NCBI RefSeq assembly: GCF_003590095.1
Contig: NC_039483.1
Coordinates: 7,502,001 to 7,566,000 of the forward strand
From: Trichoplusia ni
Taxonomy: Eukaryota; Arthropoda; Insecta; Lepidoptera; Noctuidae
Direction of reading: 5' to 3'
Length of the DNA: 64,000 nucleotides
How positions within the stretch are numbered: the first letter of the stretch is position 1; each line of letters starts with the position of its first letter. Positions 48,672 to 59,862 of this stretch are shown piece by piece. The translations under genes were made by a program, and so were the position numbers. The notes beneath the pieces are model-generated. The model was not told the origin of the DNA, ran no database searches, and saw nothing but the letters and a program-made list of their open reading frames with translations.

Positions 48672-50199
48672 TTAATAACTTTGAAATTTTTTAAGCCATT
48701 TTTCTAAGTTACTTTAATTTGAATCAACTTGTTGAAAACGTATCAGGTATTTTTCTTCTTTTCCATTTGTTCTTCTTTTGTTTGCTAATTGGTGTTTTCC
48801 GAATGAGTTGTAGGGGGTTGTCTAAGTATACAAGGAGTACTAAACATAGCTACTTAAGCGAATTGCCACTAAAGAGTGCTCTTTTCTTGCACCCTAAATT
48901 TTTGGCTAAAATAGGAGTTATTAAAGTTTAACATTTCCTGTGATGATAAATTCAAGGGCGAAAGTGCGAACCCTACAGCTATTATTATTACGCAGCACAC
49001 CGGTCCCCTATTAAATTACAAACACCCCATGTTCTTGACATAATGGCTGCGAACGACAGTGTTCTCCGAAAAAGTTTAAAAATTAAAATCTTGTTTGTAA
49101 CAAACTTTTTAATATTCCATCAATAAAAGCATTTTATTGTTAATTTGATTCTTGAACATCTTAATCGTAGGACGCAAGCCGGTGACATTTTCTCATATCT
49201 CTTATCTGTGTTTTTAGAACTCGGTAGCCGAGCTCATGCCCCACAAGCATGCTAGAAAGTATCTTGTTCTCACCGTTTATTTTCCTCATGCCGGCCCTAG
49301 ACCTTCACTGCACGGCCAAAATCCTGCCCTCGGTATCGGCAACAACAAAACACACACATACGAAACACCAACAAGAACACCACTATACACACTCTTATAA
49401 ACATTCGTAGATCCAATTATGTTGTACGAGTAACACGCTAGATAACCTGTACACACTTTTTGATTACTTGATAAGGAAGAAAACACTTAAATAGTTTATC
49501 ACGATGCGATCTACACCCACGCAAACATGTTGCGACGCGCGTCAACGCCGCGTGACTGCAGGCGTGTCGCCGGCTGACACTTTGGCGCCACTCACAGCGG
49601 CAGGATCGTGAACTAATATTCCACGGAACAACTCGCCAACAGATGGCGCTGTTCTCAGATTGCAAAAAAACACTGTTTACCTACCAACGACAATACGATT
49701 TCTAGCATTATATTTGCACCGAAAATTGTAAACAAACACAAATCTATGATCAAAATTAATGTTTACATATAATTTTATAAAAAACACTACCATATCCTAT
49801 TCCAATGGTTACACAGTACTATTTTAAATAGATAGCAAATATATTTTTGCAAGGGAAAACAGTTTTCACACATAAAACACTAGGTTAAAACTTACCTTAC
49901 AACTTCTTGAAAAACACAATGTTAAATCAAGAATAGGATACAATTATGTACACTTCACTTCACATAGATTTTGTCACAGAAAATCACATACAATATTATT
50001 ATAGGACTAAAAGAAAACTGAATGCTAATAGTTTTAATTTATACAATTCTAAAATCCGCATTGAATGAAATGCCGGTTGTTAGCCGCTACAACGTATAAA
50101 ATCACTGAAAGAACTGTTCGGTACTAATTGAGTCCACTACGGGGTTTTCCACAATACACGGTACTAATAAATGCACGAGTTTAACGTAGAACACCATGA
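48672..50199. other. Intergenic DNA with a GC-richer patch
   Basis: The region at about 49500-49660 is CpG-richer than its surroundings and includes AGATGGCGCT at 49641-49650, which matches the insect CTCF core. The open frames here overlap on the same strand and have no recognised motif. Confidence 0.4.
49641..49650 (+). promoter_or_regulatory. CTCF-like core motif
   Basis: CAACAGATGGCGCTGTTC contains AGATGGCGC, the core bound by CTCF in Drosophila. A ten-base match is weak evidence by itself, but it falls in a CpG-richer patch. Confidence 0.25.
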
Positions 50200-50640
50200 A
50201 TAGCGACCGATAACACTATCCATCACCCCATTATCCTTCGCGACTTGAAGTTAGCAGCGAGCGAGCACGTCAAAATATACCATAAATAACATGGTAGGTA
50301 TTTGGGGTGCGCCACCCCATCCCCGCCCTTCGATCGTCTGTAAACAGAAGGTTCGGTTTCGATTCGGATATTGAAAGTTTAAATTTTGGAAAAAATGAAA
50401 TCGATGCCGGCCGGCGTCAGCGTACGTGAACTGGCGACTATCATTGAGCTATGGCATTAGCTGCAAGGCGTCGGGAGAGGGGGAGGGTCGTCGTATGAAC
50501 TTACATTACAATACGTTAAATCGCCTCCAGCCCTCGCCGACTGCGGTCGTAACGCGACGGGAACTTCCCGGCGACATCCCGACTACGCTCTCGCCGTACA
50601 CACAATTAACTAGATCTTTAATGACGCTTTTCCATTAAAG
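50200..50640 (+). promoter_or_regulatory. CpG-richer, promoter-like patch
   Basis: GC-rich for this window. It contains an ATG frame of nine codons (50395-50421) ending at a possible donor GTACGT. No TATA box was seen and no downstream exon was found. It could be the 5' end of an unseen gene or simply a compositional patch. Confidence 0.2.
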
Positions 50641-52482
50641 AACGTTGCTAGTACTTGTGGCTGTTATAGGATGTCTTTGTAAAACTTATAACATCTTTGT
50701 ATAACGCAAGACCTATGTATAAGATATAGTAAATTTATTATTTATCAACATGTAGATACAACATTTATAGATGTCTTTTATATGTAGAGAATTCATTGTA
50801 GGAGCGTCTGTCATCTTTATATATAAATCTTCATTCGTTACCGCCTCGAGGCGAAATGCGCTGAAAGGGAAAACCGACAAAGGAAGCCTTTTTAGGGATC
50901 CGGATAAGACGCGACGTGAAGAAAAAGAGAGCGACAATTTTTCCGGTTCATATCTTTCTGTACATTTCATTACTTCCGCTATGTATGAACGTAGATCTCG
51001 GGTGAAGTCGGAAGTGTTCGGCTACGCTCGTCTATCGTCGGGTAATTCCGGGAGACTAATCGATACCCGTTAGGCATGCTACCGACGTGCTACGTTACAA
51101 CGTAGCTACTACGCGAGTCTACAACTTTGTAGCTTACGCTACGGTTGTGTTGCTGTTACCCAACTAAATTAAAAAGTCAGCGAACTTGACTCTTTGAGTG
51201 GGGTTGTCGCACCATACATCTTGGTTGTGTTGTTCTGGTTAATTGTTTCTCTAGTCAGCCAATGTCGCGGCACGATGTAGATACATAATAATACATTTCA
51301 GTTGATGAACTGTTACAGTAAACGGCAGCGAGAATTAAGTGCTCGATCGCTCTTTGTTATTAACGGCATGTAAACAATTTTCAATTAAATTGTTCACAAC
51401 AATCGAACGCCGATTTCATTTATAGAATTCGTATTTCTAGTTTTGTTATCTTATTTATTCATGTTTTTGTATCCTGCAAAACATTTTTCAATCAGTGTTT
51501 GGGGTGATTACAGCATTTTTACGGGGTATTTCCTTTATTTAAAGTTAACCTTAATCTATGTGCATTTCCTTTTTAAGGATGCAGGGAAGAAGATAGTTAG
51601 ATAGATACCTACATGTAAATTAAATGATCAGGCACATAATTAAAAGTTTTAGTTTGATTGAGTAACGTAGTAGTCATAGATTAGCACAGCTAACATGCGA
51701 CTAGGACGATAAAAAATGGGTTTTCTATTCATTTCGGGGAATAAAGGCTTTATTATAGCCATAAGCGCATGGTAACACGCAAGCACACTCAACTCTACAT
51801 TAACTTGACCATAAAACCTACCTATTAAACTGTACTAGTAGGTATTTTTTGGTCTATAATAATAATGATGCAAAGGTATTGTGCATCGTGGTCTACGTAT
51901 TAGGTGACTTAGCACGGAGATAGTTATGATTATAAATGTCATAAAGGTAAGTAAAATCAAATCCAATAATTAACTGTATCCGGTAAATAGGTAGTTTCTA
52001 CAGGAACTTTAGCAATATTTACGTTGAATAAGATAACAGATTTTTTCATAATTATTTAAATGCTTCTCTGATTATTTAATAATCACTGAACTAAGTAGGT
52101 AAGGAATATTTAAAAAAGCGATTTTTGAGTAATGCGTTTTCATAGGAAGAACAAATATTTTAATCTTATAGGTTTTTTATAATGCATTTTTTAAATATGG
52201 CAACACAACATTGGCTAATGTCAGTGTTAACATAATGTAGCGTTCCAGTGTCACGTCGATAAACTACGAAATTAGCCAATATCCTTTTTTCAGTCACAAC
52301 TTAGCTACCTAGATATTGCTTTCTCATGTACGACGTTGTGCTATTTGCATTTTTGCAATAAATAATAAAGCACTGTATTTTGAACGTCAGAATCAAGGAA
52401 TAATAGAAAAAACACGACATTGTTTTCGGATTTAATATATACAAGAGTTAGCTATGAAATCGAACGCGAAATAGTTTTTATA
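50641..52482. other. Intergenic DNA upstream of TSEN54
   Basis: No recognised gene. Open frames near 50713-51073 on both strands are overlapping and lack motifs. A six-codon upstream open frame (52454-52474) ends eight bases before the TSEN54 start codon. No clear TATA box is visible. Confidence 0.45.
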
Positions 52483-55400
52483 ATGGAAAAACCTAAAGTG
52501 CTCTCGTAAGTACCTGTACCTACATAGTGCAAAATGGAGTTTTATTTGCGTTGGCATGTGAAAAAATAAAACTCCAGTGTTCCATAGTGCGGCAAGATCC
52601 AAACGTTATCCAGAAACTGTATATTTTGCATTCGCATACAATACTTTTTAAGGAAACACCATAGTTTTTAGCTAGACGCTAATTAAATGTTTTAATTGTG
52701 TTCGTTTTATTTTGATATCATAATATTAACGCTTGTTTTAATATTTCACAGGAGTTTTTCTTTTTTCCATAATTTCTCCGCTCACACGATAGGCAATGAC
52801 CCGCCCCATTCTGCCAGGCTATTAACTGTGTTCCTCCTTTACTATAAATCTTTTGGAGCTGTACAATATGGACATAATAATTATTGACCAAAATGAGTCA
52901 CAATTTAAATATTCATTGTTAACATTTAACCTTTCAGGGGTGAAGAGTTAGTAGCTAAAGGCATAACCAAAATAGATGCCTCTTTACCTGAGGTAGGGTT
53001 AAAAGATGTCTTGCCAAACGGATCCTGGTTAGAACAGAAGCAAATACAAGCTGCTTTGGAAGCGAGGAAACATCTGATTGAAGTTGAGAGGATTGAGAAA
53101 TGGTATGTAATTTTTATATTATCTTGTCTGTAATAGAAAACATGGGAGAATAAAGAATTCATCACCTTCTAGAACAAATGTGTCTTAACTGATCATCAAA
53201 TCTCTTTGGAGGAATTATGCTTAAGTATGAGTATAATAAGAATAGGTATATTTGTTTTCGGTAGTGATCGTAGATTTGAACTTTCAGCACCTTAGTTTAC
53301 TCTGCTGTTATCATCATCGGCCTAGCCTTTTCCCAACTATGTTGGGGTCGGCTACCAGTCCCAGCAGTTTCAGCTGAGTACCTGTGTTTTACAAGGAGCG
53401 ACTGCCTATCTGACCTCCTCAACCCAGTTACCTGGGCAACACGACACCCCTTGGTTACACTGGCTGTCAGACTTTTCAAGCTTCTGACTACCTGTAACAA
53501 CTGTCAAAGATTTAGGAATAACAGCCGAGACCCACAATTTAACGTGCCTTCCGAAACACGGGGGAACTCGCTATGACAAAGATGGTCACCCATCTACGGA
53601 CCAACCGCGTCAAGCATAACTTAACCTGTGATCGAATCACTTATGCGGTTATAGCACAGCCACAAGCTCCTCATCATCAACATCATCTTTACTCTGCTGT
53701 TATATTAATTGATTTTCTTTTCTATAGTATATATGTATAAGAAAAAAAACATTTTCATAAATGACTTCTCTGAATAATTCCAGTGGTACATTGAGTCATG
53801 CTGAATGGCGAGATGACATCAAATTGGCTGAAGTGACACAAAAGGTTGGCGGTCACTGGCAATACCTAGGTCACAATGTTGGGAAGACCCTCTATCTAAG
53901 ACCAGAAGAGGCATTATTTCTAATTGAAGTTGTAAGTTAATTAAGAATAGTAAACTTGTAGAAAAATAAACTTAATAAGCACATTAACCAGTAAACAATT
54001 CTTTATGAAACATTATAAGAAGAGATATAAAATATAAGTATAATATGAAGGCTAACTTTTATTATTCATTGAAGTGTACATTCTTAGACTAAATAATTAT
54101 TCATTTATTTCAGAACTCTCTACTACTAAAACACAATAAAGTGACAGTATCATTACAAAAGGCATATTCACTACTGCTTCAATCTCCAACATCCATGGTT
54201 CAATACAAAGTATATGCCTCACTAAGCAGATTAGGATACAAGGTTTTTAAACATAAAGGTCCCAACACAACACTCAGCAATAAAAATAACTCACCATCAA
54301 TAGATAATGTGGACTCACCTTTACTAAAGACAATCATTGAAAGTGATCTAACAGATTCGCCATCATCACTTAAAATAAATGAACCAAACATTGATTCTCC
54401 AAGCACACAAGACAGTCAGACAACTGAAAATAATGAAACAATTAAAAGTGTAGAAACAAATGAAAATCCTGAAACATGCAAAGGTAGTAAAGATGAAAAT
54501 AATGCAGCAAATGATTTAAGCAATGAAACCATTCCTGCAAATATGGATGTTGATGAGAATATATCAAATGTAGATAGTGTAGCGCATAATGATATTCAAG
54601 AAACTTCTAGAGGTGTAGAAAGTGATATCAATTTGGTTGGAGTTACAGTTGATAATGAAGCTGAAACTGCTGAAAGTAATGTTCAATCTGAAGAAATGGA
54701 TGTGTCTATAAACGGTCAGGATAAAGCAGATTCTGGTAAGAACCATATTTAATTATTTATGTACTGGTGGTAACACAATTATTTCAAAATATTTTGAAGA
54801 CAATAAACCTCTTAATAGTCATACTAATCAAAAATTTGTCTGCATCACTGTCAGCTAGCACATGTTCAGCAAAGCAGTGTGAGTCATGCCCAGCCTTTAG
54901 GTCGAACATATATTGTGAACCTGAAAGGCATTTATTTCTAGGTATAAAATATACATTTTTAATTAATCATGAACATTTTTAACAGGTATCTTATTAAATG
55001 ACAATCAAATTGATAAAATTAATGCCAATAACACAAGTAAAGAAGTGAATACAGCTTCAGATATTGAAATGGCTACCACAGGTAAACTTAACTATTATTA
55101 CTTGAATTGTCCAACTATTTGTGATAAACTTATAACATATACATATACATTAAATTCTGCCCATGGTTGCAGGTGAACTAGTTTCAACTCAAGACTCAAA
55201 TGAAGGGGGTAAACGCCTAGTAGCTGAGGAATCGTATATCAGGGCATGTGCCCCATCAGCTGTAGCAACAGACTCAGGTAATATTTATTAATATTGTTAA
55301 TATTAGGATGCTCTTTAATGTTTTGGATGTAGAATAAGTTAGCTCTTCCAATTCCCGAAAAGGAGAAGGTTGTCATTTCATTTTAACTTATTTTGAGTCT

Positions 55401-57840
55401 AGCTAGTATCTACATTAGACATTACAAAAATAAACATAATTTAAAAATATTGAATGACTTGTTATAATCAAGTAAAGAAACTAAGTGCTATTTACTTAAT
55501 ATGGAAAAAAACCGGAGTTTGTTTCGACATTTCTTCTCAGGTTGCCAGTTAAGAAATGTTGACTCCAGCTGGCTTTAAAAATATTACACGTAAAAGTGAT
55601 AAGTTCTGTCTTAATTATGTGCAGAATAAATTATTTCATTTAATTACAGATCACAAAAACATTTCGGATAGCATTAAAGCAGAAGAAATCATGAGTAGCA
55701 ATGGTGTTGAAGAAAAAAGTAACACTACAGCAAACATTTTAGAAGAAAAGTGCAATAAGGAGGAAAAGTACTTGGTTTATAATTATTTAAGCAAAATAGA
55801 CAAATTAGAAAGTAGAAAAGTTCCACCGAGTGACTCAAAGAATATACAGAAATATTTTGACAATATTCCTGATTTATATAAGAAACAGATTGTAACAGTG
55901 AACGTTCCTGATAAGAAATACATACCGCAAGATATATTCGTGAATTGTACGAGCTACTTGGTAGACTTGCAGTATATAAAGGAAAGATCGAGAAGATCTG
56001 CTTCAAGCGAGTCCGCCTACACCAGTTCTGACGAAGTCAATGGGACAAATGTCAGAAGAATTAGAAGTGGCTCGAGTGCCGAATACCCACAATACGTAAG
56101 CCACTTATCACCCATACGAAACCCAGTAATGCCCAGGAATAATTATTACCGAACCTTTGGCAACTGGCGACCCAACAACACTTTTCACTACTACCAATTC
56201 AACATGATATTCCATAGACCGTCCTTCCCCAATATGTTCTTTCCAACTCGTACTCAATACCATTCGAGACCGCATCTCTTTATTAAGTCGCCTATGAATA
56301 ATTTAGTCAATCAAGGATCCAATTTGTCCAGTAACGCTCGTAAGAGAACAAGAAATGGAAGGACTGCTCATTTACAAAGTATTAAGAATTTAGCTGTCAG
56401 ACTGAAACAAATGGTCTTGTCAGGCAACACACAATTACAGAACCTCGAATGCCTTCATAGTTTACTTCACTCATATAATGTAAGATATAAATCTAAGTTA
56501 AGGTTAACTGAAACTTTTGAAGTGGTAAATGAAGAAAGAATAATAGAAACTATAGAATTAGATGATGATGAGGAATCGAAAAGCAAAAGACCTAGGTTAG
56601 ATAAAGAGCGGAGTGATAAAAGTGATGAAAACTTGTATAGACTTAAACAATTCGCTTTAAGGTTGAAAGATCTTGAAGCGAAGGATAAAGCAACTGCTAG
56701 TCATAGAAGAGCTATTTCTAAAGCAATCAAAACTTATAATAAGTCGTATAATGCTGACATTTATCTAAACGATAATTACGAAATCATTGATAGAAGGTTC
56801 ATCACGCTAGAGTCTAGTTCCGAATCAGATTGTGTTGTTGAAGAGAAACCGCAACCTCAAAAGTCGAAGAAACTAAGAAATCCATTTAACATATTGAAGC
56901 GGCGTTCAGAGAGGTTAAAGTCTCTTGGTAATCCGGGGACTAGCAAAGAAGGCACTGAACTGACTGATACGAATAGAACTAAACCAATCTCCGTGGACAC
57001 CGATAGTGACAAATACAGTGACTCAATAGTAACAAGTTTTAATGAAGCTTGGCTGCCAAACAAAGATGACTTTGGCAGGGCAGAAGTTGTGCCCAAACAT
57101 TTAATGAACGTTCGCCTTATAGATAGTAGTAAAGAACAATTCTTATACGACTTTATGAAGAACCAATATCCAGACCATAAAAATTGGCCAGAAGCAAAGA
57201 TATCATTTATGAAGCACTTGAGGGAATCGAATATTGCATTTCAAAATGAACAGGCGCGAATTCTTGCTGATTCGGATTTAACGAATAAAGGTTTGAGGCC
57301 CTTAATAGATTCGGAAGATTGCAAAGACATGCCTACGACGATGGATAAACTTAGAATTATAAAGAGTTGTCAAGAAACCGACATCGAAACAAGTCTCAGC
57401 GTACACTTTGATGTGTACAACAGAGATGTTCAAAATTTTCGGAAGACGAGTCCGCCAAAGCCGCATTTTAGAGTTGTCTGTTTAGAGTAAGTTGAAATTC
57501 AATCATTATTCTCAGCCATTTACTTTTCTTTAAAATGAATTTTACTAAATACCTGTAAGTTATTTTACTATTGTTTACATTGCCTACATCTTTATAAATA
57601 TATTTTTCCAAGTACATTGACAATATTGGAGCTAACGAATCTAGATAATCAACAATGTAAATATTGTGTTACAGAGAATCATCAAGCTTTCCATCGGCTG
57701 CAAACATAACTGCTCTTCATTCACTCTACCAAGACAACGTGGCCATTGTTTTTGCAATTACTAGCATCGAATCCGTTTCCTACATACAAATCAATCCTAT
57801 AGACTTGCCCGTATATACACCGAAAATCGATCTAGTGTAG
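52483..57840 (+). CDS. Tsen54: tRNA-splicing endonuclease subunit Sen54 (TSEN54)
   Basis: Structural subunit of the nuclear heterotetramer (TSEN2, TSEN34, TSEN15, TSEN54) that excises introns from pre-tRNA. It normally pairs with TSEN2 and has no catalytic triad. Eight exons, all in phase with GT/AG borders: 52483-52505, 52938-53102, 53784-53931, 54114-54735, 54986-55081, 55173-55277, 55650-57486, 57675-57840, giving 1053 residues. The start is chosen because ATAATGG has A at -3 and G at +4, the seven-codon exon ends in the phase exon 2 needs, and the join gives PKVLSGEELVAKG, matching the family N-terminus. The Sen54 N-terminal domain covers residues 6-161 (DVLPNGS, HAEWRDD, LRPEEALFLIE at 101-111, SLQKAYSLLL at 125-134, RLGYKVFKH at 151-159). 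The C-terminal domain is at about 970-1053 (FDVYNRDVQNFRK, then NVAIVFAITSIESVSYIQI). Between them lies a long acidic, serine-rich insertion containing a repeat at about 631-695 and 717-780. Human TSEN54 is about 526 residues. Intron 2 carries a SINE. Identity is firm; the exact exon 1 and the role of the insertion are inferred. Confidence 0.92.
53312..53687 (-). repeat. Full-length 5S rRNA-derived SINE in TSEN54 intron 2
   Basis: The element is flanked by a perfect 16-base target-site duplication, TTTACTCTGCTGTTAT, at 53296-53311 and 53688-53703. Read on the minus strand it begins GATGATGTTGATGATGAGGA, carries the 5S-like promoter region (GATCACAGGTTAAGTTATGC, then GCGGTTGGTCCGTAGATGGG and TGACC), and ends GGCTAGGCCGATGATG. 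It lies antisense to TSEN54. It aligns along its whole length with 2486-2853. The perfect duplication indicates a comparatively recent insertion by LINE machinery. Confidence 0.9.
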
Positions 57841-59628
57841 CATTTTAATTTGTACAAATAAATAAGGTTTTAGGACTGTCTTGCCATAGAGGTTGGTGCC
57901 AAAATTGGGTATGTGCATAATGAAATCTAACAACGCCGTAAGATAGATTTCTTAAATGTAATAGATACGTATTTCTTATTTGTTTTAGTCTTACGTATTA
58001 TTTTTTTTTTTGTATAAAAGATGATCCTTTCAGAGATGCAGACTTTTTTGTGCATGTAACATTATTACAGTGAAATTAACATTATCTATCTTAAATTTTA
58101 AATTAATTTTGCGATTACTTTTGCCAGCACAATTATTCCTATCCCAACTTACGTGTACATAAATTGCACTTTTATGGTGAGACAGTAAATGTGTCTTACA
58201 TGTAATCAAGAATGTTGATTGTTTTTGTAAATGATTGAAGTTTTTATTATGTTATATTAAGACTGTCAAACTTTGTCTTGTAAATGTGTTTTAATTATAT
58301 TTTACTGATACAATTTTAGTTATGATTTTAGACAGGAGATAAATTATTTTTCATGCTTTCTTCAATAGGGACTTAAATATCAAATGTCATATAAGTAATA
58401 ATATTTAAAACATTTTTTTATTGAAAAATATATCACTATGAAATTGCCCCTGAATATTATTTTAAGTTTATCAAATAGGTATTTTTTTATTCACGTCTGT
58501 GTATATTTCAGTAAAAAAACCCGAGGGGTATTGATTTCATACCTAAAGCTAGTTTTAACACTGGCTCAGTTATCTGTATGTAGACATTGGTGAGAAATGT
58601 ACCCATAGGCTATTAATCTTGGTAAAATGGCACGTCTGTCTTTACTCTTTAGATATATATAAAGTACATCGTATCATAGACTAGAGCATGTCATAGCGAA
58701 TTTAATAGTAAAATTGATTCACTTATCAATTAAAATGAAATTGCTGTTAAATTAAAAAAATGAATAACGTGTCCTGATTTTGTAATGTAAATAAATAATA
58801 ATTGTTTTTTTTAATAGGTCAATAGAGTCAACCGTTTTTTTTTTGTACGATTGTCGCCAGCATGTCAGTAAGAATTGTTATAAGCTATGCTTTGTGAAGT
58901 AATAATTTTATTACATATGTATCAGGTCCCATGTATTACCTCTTAATAATGGTGTCATATATTATATGAATAACAACAATTAAAAACATATACGTTTATT
59001 GTTATATGCGTATTTTATTTAAATATCTTACATGTTGAAAACAGGCTTATTCTAATATATTAAGCTATCTATGCTATTAAGCAGCTACATGGCACAAGTG
59101 TTTCGGAGGGCTCAGTGCAAGTATAACTAGTTTTAAGCTAGATCGCAATATTTTATACACTAATACAATAAACGAGGAGGTTTGTATTTTATAAATATAT
59201 ACATAAAACAGGCGACAAGTTGATACGTAATTTTTGATAAATAGATAAAATGTAGGAAAAAATGGATTGAAGGTAAATTTTCTTTTGGATTTAATCATTT
59301 TGTTTGATACCGTAATTTGAGTTGTATTGCTACTAATGAGGTGTATAGGAAATCTATTATACTAATATAATAAAGTCAGGAACCTCAAGAATTGTACCTA
59401 CAGATTTAATTTTTAAATTCAGAGTAGAAATCTTCAATTCATCAGTAAATAAATTTAAAACATTATTCACCCCAGAAAGTTGCAGTACCCCTGAATTATG
59501 GTGCTTTAAATTTACGTTCTAAATAGCTTGAAGCAACAATAAGAAAATACGGGCTATAGAATTTTTGTTCATTAATTTAAATTAAATACAGATTGATACT
59601 TCATGGCAAGTGCTTTCTGTCAAATAGA
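57841..59628. other. TSEN54 3' UTR and intergenic DNA
   Basis: AATAAA at 57857-57862, 17 bases after the stop codon, is the first possible polyadenylation signal, and several more occur over the next kilobase (for example near 58790), so the 3' UTR length is open. The remainder is AT-rich with no protein-like frame. Confidence 0.5.
57857..57862 (+). terminator. Possible polyadenylation signal of TSEN54
   Basis: AATAAA within CAAATAAATAAGG. It would give a very short 3' UTR. AT-rich DNA offers many such hexamers, so later ones may be used instead. Confidence 0.35.
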
Positions 59629-59862
59629 ACAGGGCCCCGAATCTGCTATTGACAATGGCCGATGAATGAATGGCAATTGGATAAAATTTGAAACTATTCC
59701 TCGTATTGACTGTATTTGTTGTGTTTTCTGTGAGTATTCCTCCCCGTACTAAGTTTCCAATTATTGTGTTAGAAAAATGCTTAGAATAAAAGGAAAAGTG
59801 CCAATATAATCCAATTTCTATTAATTCATCGGCCATTGTAAATAGCAGAATTGGGGCCCTGT
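59629..59862. mobile_element. Foldback MITE with about 39-bp terminal inverted repeats
   Basis: The left end (59629-59667, starting ACAGGGCCCCGAATCTGCTA) and right end (59824-59862, ending GAATTGGGGCCCTGT) are reverse complements with few mismatches, including the shared block CAATGGCCGATGAAT. Weaker pairing continues about 20 bases further inward (AATTGGAT). The central part is unrelated. Length 234 bases, no transposase. Flanking target-site duplications are not clear, so the superfamily is not assigned. An 84-codon minus-strand frame begins inside the right repeat and is a by-product of it. Confidence 0.85.

Noticed and set aside
50395..50421. Nine-codon first exon ending at GTACGT
   Set aside because: Too short and without a recognisable continuation to call a gene; kept only as part of a promoter-like patch.
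53312..53687. A functional 5S rRNA gene
   Set aside because: Only part of 5S is recognisable, it continues into a SINE body, and a perfect target-site duplication flanks the whole unit.
54767..54982. Possible extra TSEN54 exon inside intron 4
   Set aside because: The frame is open and cysteine-containing, but its borders do not give phase-compatible splice sites with exons 4 and 5, and the direct 54735-54986 join is already in phase.
55556..55649. ATG at 55556 as the start of a separate 644-residue gene
   Set aside because: The phase-compatible acceptor at 55650 and the Sen54 C-terminal domain at the end show that this reading frame is exon 7 of TSEN54.
59582..59836. 84-codon minus-strand open frame beginning MADELIEIG
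   Set aside because: It starts within the right terminal repeat of the MITE and runs through its interior. No protein family is recognised.
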